Shown here one piece after another: positions 7,991 to 10,506 of a stretch of DNA of 10,506 nucleotides. The position numbers were made by a program, and so were the translations under genes. The notes beneath the pieces are model-generated. The model worked only from the letters and a program-made list of their open reading frames with translations. It did not search any database and was not told where the DNA came from. This stretch comes from Echinostoma caproni (taxonomy: Eukaryota > Platyhelminthes > Trematoda > Plagiorchiida > Echinostomatidae): positions 24,622 to 35,127 of the forward strand of contig UZAN01044711.1 of NCBI GenBank assembly GCA_900618425.1, in the 5' to 3' direction. Positions within the stretch are counted from its first letter, which is position 1. Each line of letters begins with the position of its first letter.

Positions 7991-8263
7991 AAACCGTTTC
8001 AGATAAATTTACCCACTTTCTACATTGTTTAGTGCTTTTCTTCTGCCTAATTCGTATCCTGAATAGCATTTTCTATGAGAGAATTTTCCCAAAGCACAAA
8101 ACACGGTTATGCTATTCGTCATTTTTTCCAAAGTTGCAAGCTTTATTTGCTCTGCTGTTTATTGGTCGGTTATATAGAAAGTGTTACTAGAAGTTCGGCC
8201 AAATACATTTTATACGCAGTCAGACAACACGAATTTGGGCCATTTATTACCCTGTTAGATTAG
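7991..8263 (+). pseudogene. PLE endonuclease remnant, copy E
   Basis: In one frame with a few stops, I-N-L-P (8003-8014) sits where the family has I-K-L-P. M-R-E-F-S-Q-S-T-K, starting at 8075, resembles the L-R-x-V-F-S-T block. C-K-L-Y-L-L-C-C then precedes G-Y-I-E-S-V-T-R-S-S-A-K-Y-I, close to the Y-I-G-R-T-T-R-x-L-S-x-R-I core. The YIG glycine is Glu here, and the Tyr-to-Tyr distance of the GIY and YIG halves is 9 against about 10 in the family. This is the only copy in the window where something like the YIG half remains. It lies 30 bases upstream of a hammerhead-like core. Confidence 0.5.
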
Positions 8264-8292
8264 GGCTATTGAATTGCCTTTGATTCCACCAA

Positions 8293-8315
8293 CTGATCGA
8301 TGTTCCACGAAAGTC
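8293..8315 (+). ncRNA. Hammerhead-like core between PLE copies E and F
   Basis: CTGATCGA, TGTTCCAC and GAAAGTC follow one another. The PLE type of small hammerhead reads CUGANGA, a short stem II, then GAAACGUC, so this differs by one inserted C in the first box and one lost C in the last. Stem II could be only two pairs (8302-8303 with 8307-8308) around TCC, and stem I is weak. The site lies 30 bases after the endonuclease remnant of copy E and about 370 before the RT front of copy F, which is where a pseudo-LTR between tandem PLEs should be. Probably inactive now. Confidence 0.42.
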
Positions 8316-8652
8316 TTCCAATCGTGTGCGGTTGTGAATTTCTGTATCTGATCACTTAATCTGGTGCTATGACTTTGCGCGGGGAGATTTTTATTCTGAC
8401 AAGTATTCAGGTCAAAGTGGTATTCTAATCTTTACCCAATAGTTTTCCACTTCGTTCATGGCTGGTTTGTAGTTGGTTGCGCTTCCCGTGTTGTGTCACA
8501 GTGTATGTGTACCTATTACACTGTTTAGATATCTCAGATGTTCATGAATGTAGCTGGAACCTATATTGTACCACATAGTGGGATTTGTCATGCACAGAGT
8601 AAATCAAGTCTGAACCGAAAAGCTGGACAGCATTGAACAGTTATTTCGATCT

Positions 8653-8699
8653 AGTTGGGTCGAGTTAGGAGTGCAGATCAATCGACCCAACTGTTGATC
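8653..8699. repeat. Two overlapping inverted repeats
   Basis: AGTTGGGTCGA (8653-8663) is perfectly complementary to TCGACCCAACT (8682-8692), with an 18-base loop. GATCAA (8676-8681) is also complementary to TTGATC (8694-8699), enclosing the right arm of the first pair. The two hairpins cannot form together. They lie in the interval between PLE copies E and F, just before the RT front of F. Confidence 0.7.
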
Positions 8700-9741
8700 A
8701 AACCGGGACTACTCACTTTCCCAACGAGCAGTTGGTCAGACCAGTGTTTTTTCTTTCTCTCTTGTTTTTGCCTAAACACGATACGGTACAACAAACCTTT
8801 GTAAGCTTGTCAAAACTAACTGACCACATCACTAGTCCCATGTATGCTTTGATAAATTCCACGAAAATCATCACATTCCTGAACTACTTCCAGCAGTTGA
8901 AGTGCGCATCGGATTCGATCGCCTTGGCCTCGGAATTTTCTATTTCAGGTAAAAGATGAATCTTCTTTATGGTAATCAGTAAACAATCAAAATAATTACC
9001 ACCTGTCGTGCATTGTACTTGTTTCTCGCAATCCGCTCTGATTCGGATCCTTAAAAAGTTCCATGTCAATGTAGAGTCATCTTCCTACCAGGTGATCGTT
9101 GGTCATTCTCCATGGTATTCAAGTCCTTTATCCCTCCTCAACCTCTTGGTCAACAGTCGTATTGCGCCCCAATGGCAAGAATTCAGATGTAAGCTGTCTT
9201 AAAGTTCAAAATGTTTTTTTCGCAACCATAGGCCAATCTTGCTCACCGTCAAGTGTCAAAACGACTCACTTGCGCACGCCGTCGTCAACACAATTATATC
9301 ATAACATTGACAAAGTAATAGAAGGTTAACGGTCAATGTATGTATTTAATCGCACTTCTCTGCCCATGGTTGAGACAAGCAAATCTGGTTACGGTTCCTG
9401 CCGCATATATGACTTCCCTCCAAAGTCTAGTCCGACCTGTGCACTTTTTATTACATGAGGTCAGATGAGTCGCAGGGGACCAAAAATATCACCGAAATGC
9501 GAAAACCCGACTGAAAGAGCATGGTATGAATCCTGGGAAACATAATACTAAACACCCATCTTCATTGGCATCGATACTGTTCGATACTGTCAAAAGTCGT
9601 GGAAGCTGTTGTGGCAGATTTGAGTCTCGTGCGATTGTGAAACAGGTAATTCTATCAAATCAACCTCAAGGATTTCACCATACACTTCTCAAGACGTCGT
9701 GTTATTGCGTAACCGATATCATGAAGAGTAGAACAATGTAA
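8681..9741 (+). mobile_element. Penelope-like element, decayed copy F
   Basis: Most of an RT plus the following linker is present on the plus strand in family order over about 1.06 kb, largely in one frame at first (8681-9202, with two stops at 8957 and just before 9000). It starts at the RT entry region and stops being recognisable before the endonuclease; a LINE remnant begins at about 9900. Copy E ends about 420 bases upstream on the same strand, so E and F are head to tail. Confidence 0.65.
8681..9741 (+). pseudogene. RT and linker remnant of PLE copy F
   Basis: T-H-F-P-N-E-Q-L-V-R-P-V (8711-8746) resembles K-T-H-K-P-N-x-P-L-R-P-V. S-L-S-K-L-T and T-S-P-M-Y are followed by N-S-T-K-I-I-T-F-L (8855-8881), a typical PLE N-S-T-x-F-I-x-F-L, and by L-A-S-E-F-S, a decayed motif A. 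S-Y-Q-V-I-V-G-H-S-P-W-Y-S-S-P-L-S (9083-9133) matches the x-Y-x-Q-V-x-G-x-P-M-G-S-P-L-S motif B, 65 codons after motif A. A-T-I-G-Q-S at about 9222-9239 stands where R-Y-V-D-D-S should be, with the aspartates lost. R-K-P (9500-9508), N-T-K-H-P (9544-9558) and a T ... R pair follow. I-L-S-N-Q-P-Q-G-F resembles the L-x-S-N-G-Y-P-x-x-F linker. It needs at least three frame changes. Confidence 0.65.
9571..9590 (+). repeat. Perfect 10-bp tandem duplication
   Basis: TCGATACTGT occurs twice in direct succession inside the RT tail of copy F. Ten bases is not a multiple of three, so if the duplication came after insertion it shifted the frame; the reading of N-T-K-H-P ahead of it and of the linker after it spans this point. 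Confidence 0.8.
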
Positions 9742-9899
9742 TTCTGTATCAATTGGCACATCAAAGTCATTACTTACGAGTATCTTTCCATCATCATTGT
9801 GGATATAATGGTGGCCCACCGGATTAGATTCGATCCATGCAGTTCAACAAAACCTCGCCCAATCCAGCTCCATGCGACCGAATTTCAAATCAACGGCTA

Positions 9900-10280
9900 C
9901 TTCGTGACCAAAAGGTACCCGAACGTACGCAGAGAACAACAACCAAACTGACCAAAGGATTAAAATCTAATACTTATGGTGAAAGGCTTCAAATTTTCCG
10001 ACTCTATTCGTCAGAATACCATTGAATACGGGGAGGAATGATGTTATGTTCCCTGATCGCCCAGAGCGAGAGGAAGAACGAATACCGTCTGATCGTCGGA
10101 TCCGTGTATGTCCGAATGAATGCGTCCGCACTAAATCACATGATAAGAGCGATAGTCATGACATCACAAAAGGTCAAGGTTAATGACACTGTCTGTTCGC
10201 CTGCCGGCCATTGGCACCCGTAACACCTCCCTCAGTAATTCCTCGAGCCTCGCATGATTTCATTCGTGGGTTAACCTGGA
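9900..10280 (+). pseudogene. C-terminal remnant of a LINE reverse transcriptase
   Basis: The frame reads P-E-R-T-Q-R-T-T-T-K-L-T-K-G-L-K-S, then Y-G-E-R-L at 9975-9989, L-Y-S-S-E-Y-H, a TGA stop at 10023-10025, and I-R-G-G-M-M-L-C-S-L-I in the same frame. This matches the conserved tail after the RT of CR1/Jockey-type LINEs: L-E-R-V-Q-R-x-A-T-K-L-V-x-G-L, Y-E-E-R-L, L-Y-S-L-E-Y-R-R-I-R-G-D-M-I. The stop falls where the family has Arg, so a CGA-to-TGA change is likely. Further on, V-T-P-P-S-V (from 10220) then D-F-I-R-G-L may be the V-V-x-A-P-S-V-x-x-F-K-x-R-L end, in another frame. The rest of this LINE (endonuclease and RT core) is not present upstream, as expected of a 5'-truncated copy. 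Confidence 0.78.
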
Positions 10281-10506
10281 GTGGCTGTGTGAGACACCTA
10301 ATACGATGAGGATATCTAGATACTGGCAGATGACCATTTCGTTGTGTAACCAAATCCAACCTTTGTGGATGAGTGTTTTGTGGTCGTGCGGAGTCTGACG
10401 GAACATCGTCTAACCACTGGCATATCTGATCATCAGGGATGATATATTTGCGCACATTTGGAGTGTACTATCTTCGTAGTTGATTTGCGTGTCTGATCCA
10501 CTTTTC
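10281..10506. other. No supported feature
   Basis: The minus-strand open frame at 10180-10455 (91 codons) runs opposite the LINE tail and beyond, and I recognise nothing in it. No poly-A or short tandem tail that would mark the LINE 3' end is visible. Confidence 0.4.

Noticed and set aside
9900..10025. Reading the LINE tail as a PLE GIY-YIG domain (K-L-T-K-G ... T-Y-G-E-R)
   Set aside because: The LINE alignment is much longer (Q-R-x-x-T-K-L through I-R-G-x-M) and gap-free, while the PLE reading needs a gap and loses both cysteines.
10180..10455. 91-codon open frame on the minus strand
   Set aside because: Unrecognised, runs opposite the LINE tail, and has no supporting motif, splice signal or neighbour.
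1..10506. Bacterial or phage genes, CRISPR arrays, operons
   Set aside because: There are no long open frames, no gene packing, no ribosome-binding-site pattern and no spaced direct repeats. The recognisable content is of animal retrotransposon type.

Overview
This window looks like non-coding animal genomic DNA made largely of old, decayed retrotransposons. I see no intact gene, no operon and no convincing host exon. All open stretches are short (about 100 codons or less). The ones with recognisable content align only in pieces, across stops and frame changes, with two families: Penelope-like elements (PLEs; reverse transcriptase, RT, plus a GIY-YIG endonuclease, EN) and one non-LTR LINE. 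The PLE endonuclease wording (I-V-Y..., K-C-T-C-E-A, R-T-T-R-Q-L-S, S-I-V-A-H-L-V-E-T-G-H, L-P-W-P) resembles PLEs I recall from digenean flatworms (schistosomes, liver flukes). A trematode or related invertebrate is therefore my best guess, but it is an inference.

Layout. Minus strand 415-844: a PLE endonuclease remnant with a possible RT YVDD motif upstream. Plus strand 1497-1775: a weak RT-like stretch. 1971-2011: a hammerhead-ribozyme-like core. Plus strand 2590-3714: the clearest PLE copy (called A), running from RT to the end of the endonuclease through at least five frame changes. Minus strand 5860-4740: a second copy (C), with RT motif A intact. It is followed on the same strand by the start of another RT at 4560-4354 (copy B). 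Plus strand 5950-6246: a weak RT-tail-like stretch (D). Plus strand 6947-8263: copy E, with RT fragments and then an endonuclease remnant. 8293-8315: a second hammerhead-like core. Plus strand 8681-9741: copy F, most of an RT. Plus strand 9900-10280: the C-terminal end of a LINE RT with an in-frame stop.

How the parts relate. The order endonuclease end, hammerhead-like core, start of the next RT recurs between copies E and F. Copies C and B are also head to tail. This fits what is known of PLEs, which often occur as partial tandems whose pseudo-LTRs carry small hammerhead ribozymes. Nothing here looks able to make protein or to move. I did not find a new biological system. The window's value is as a dense record of nested and tandem PLE decay. 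Family assignments rest on motif order and spacing recalled from memory, not on a database search. Where two readings compete I say so.
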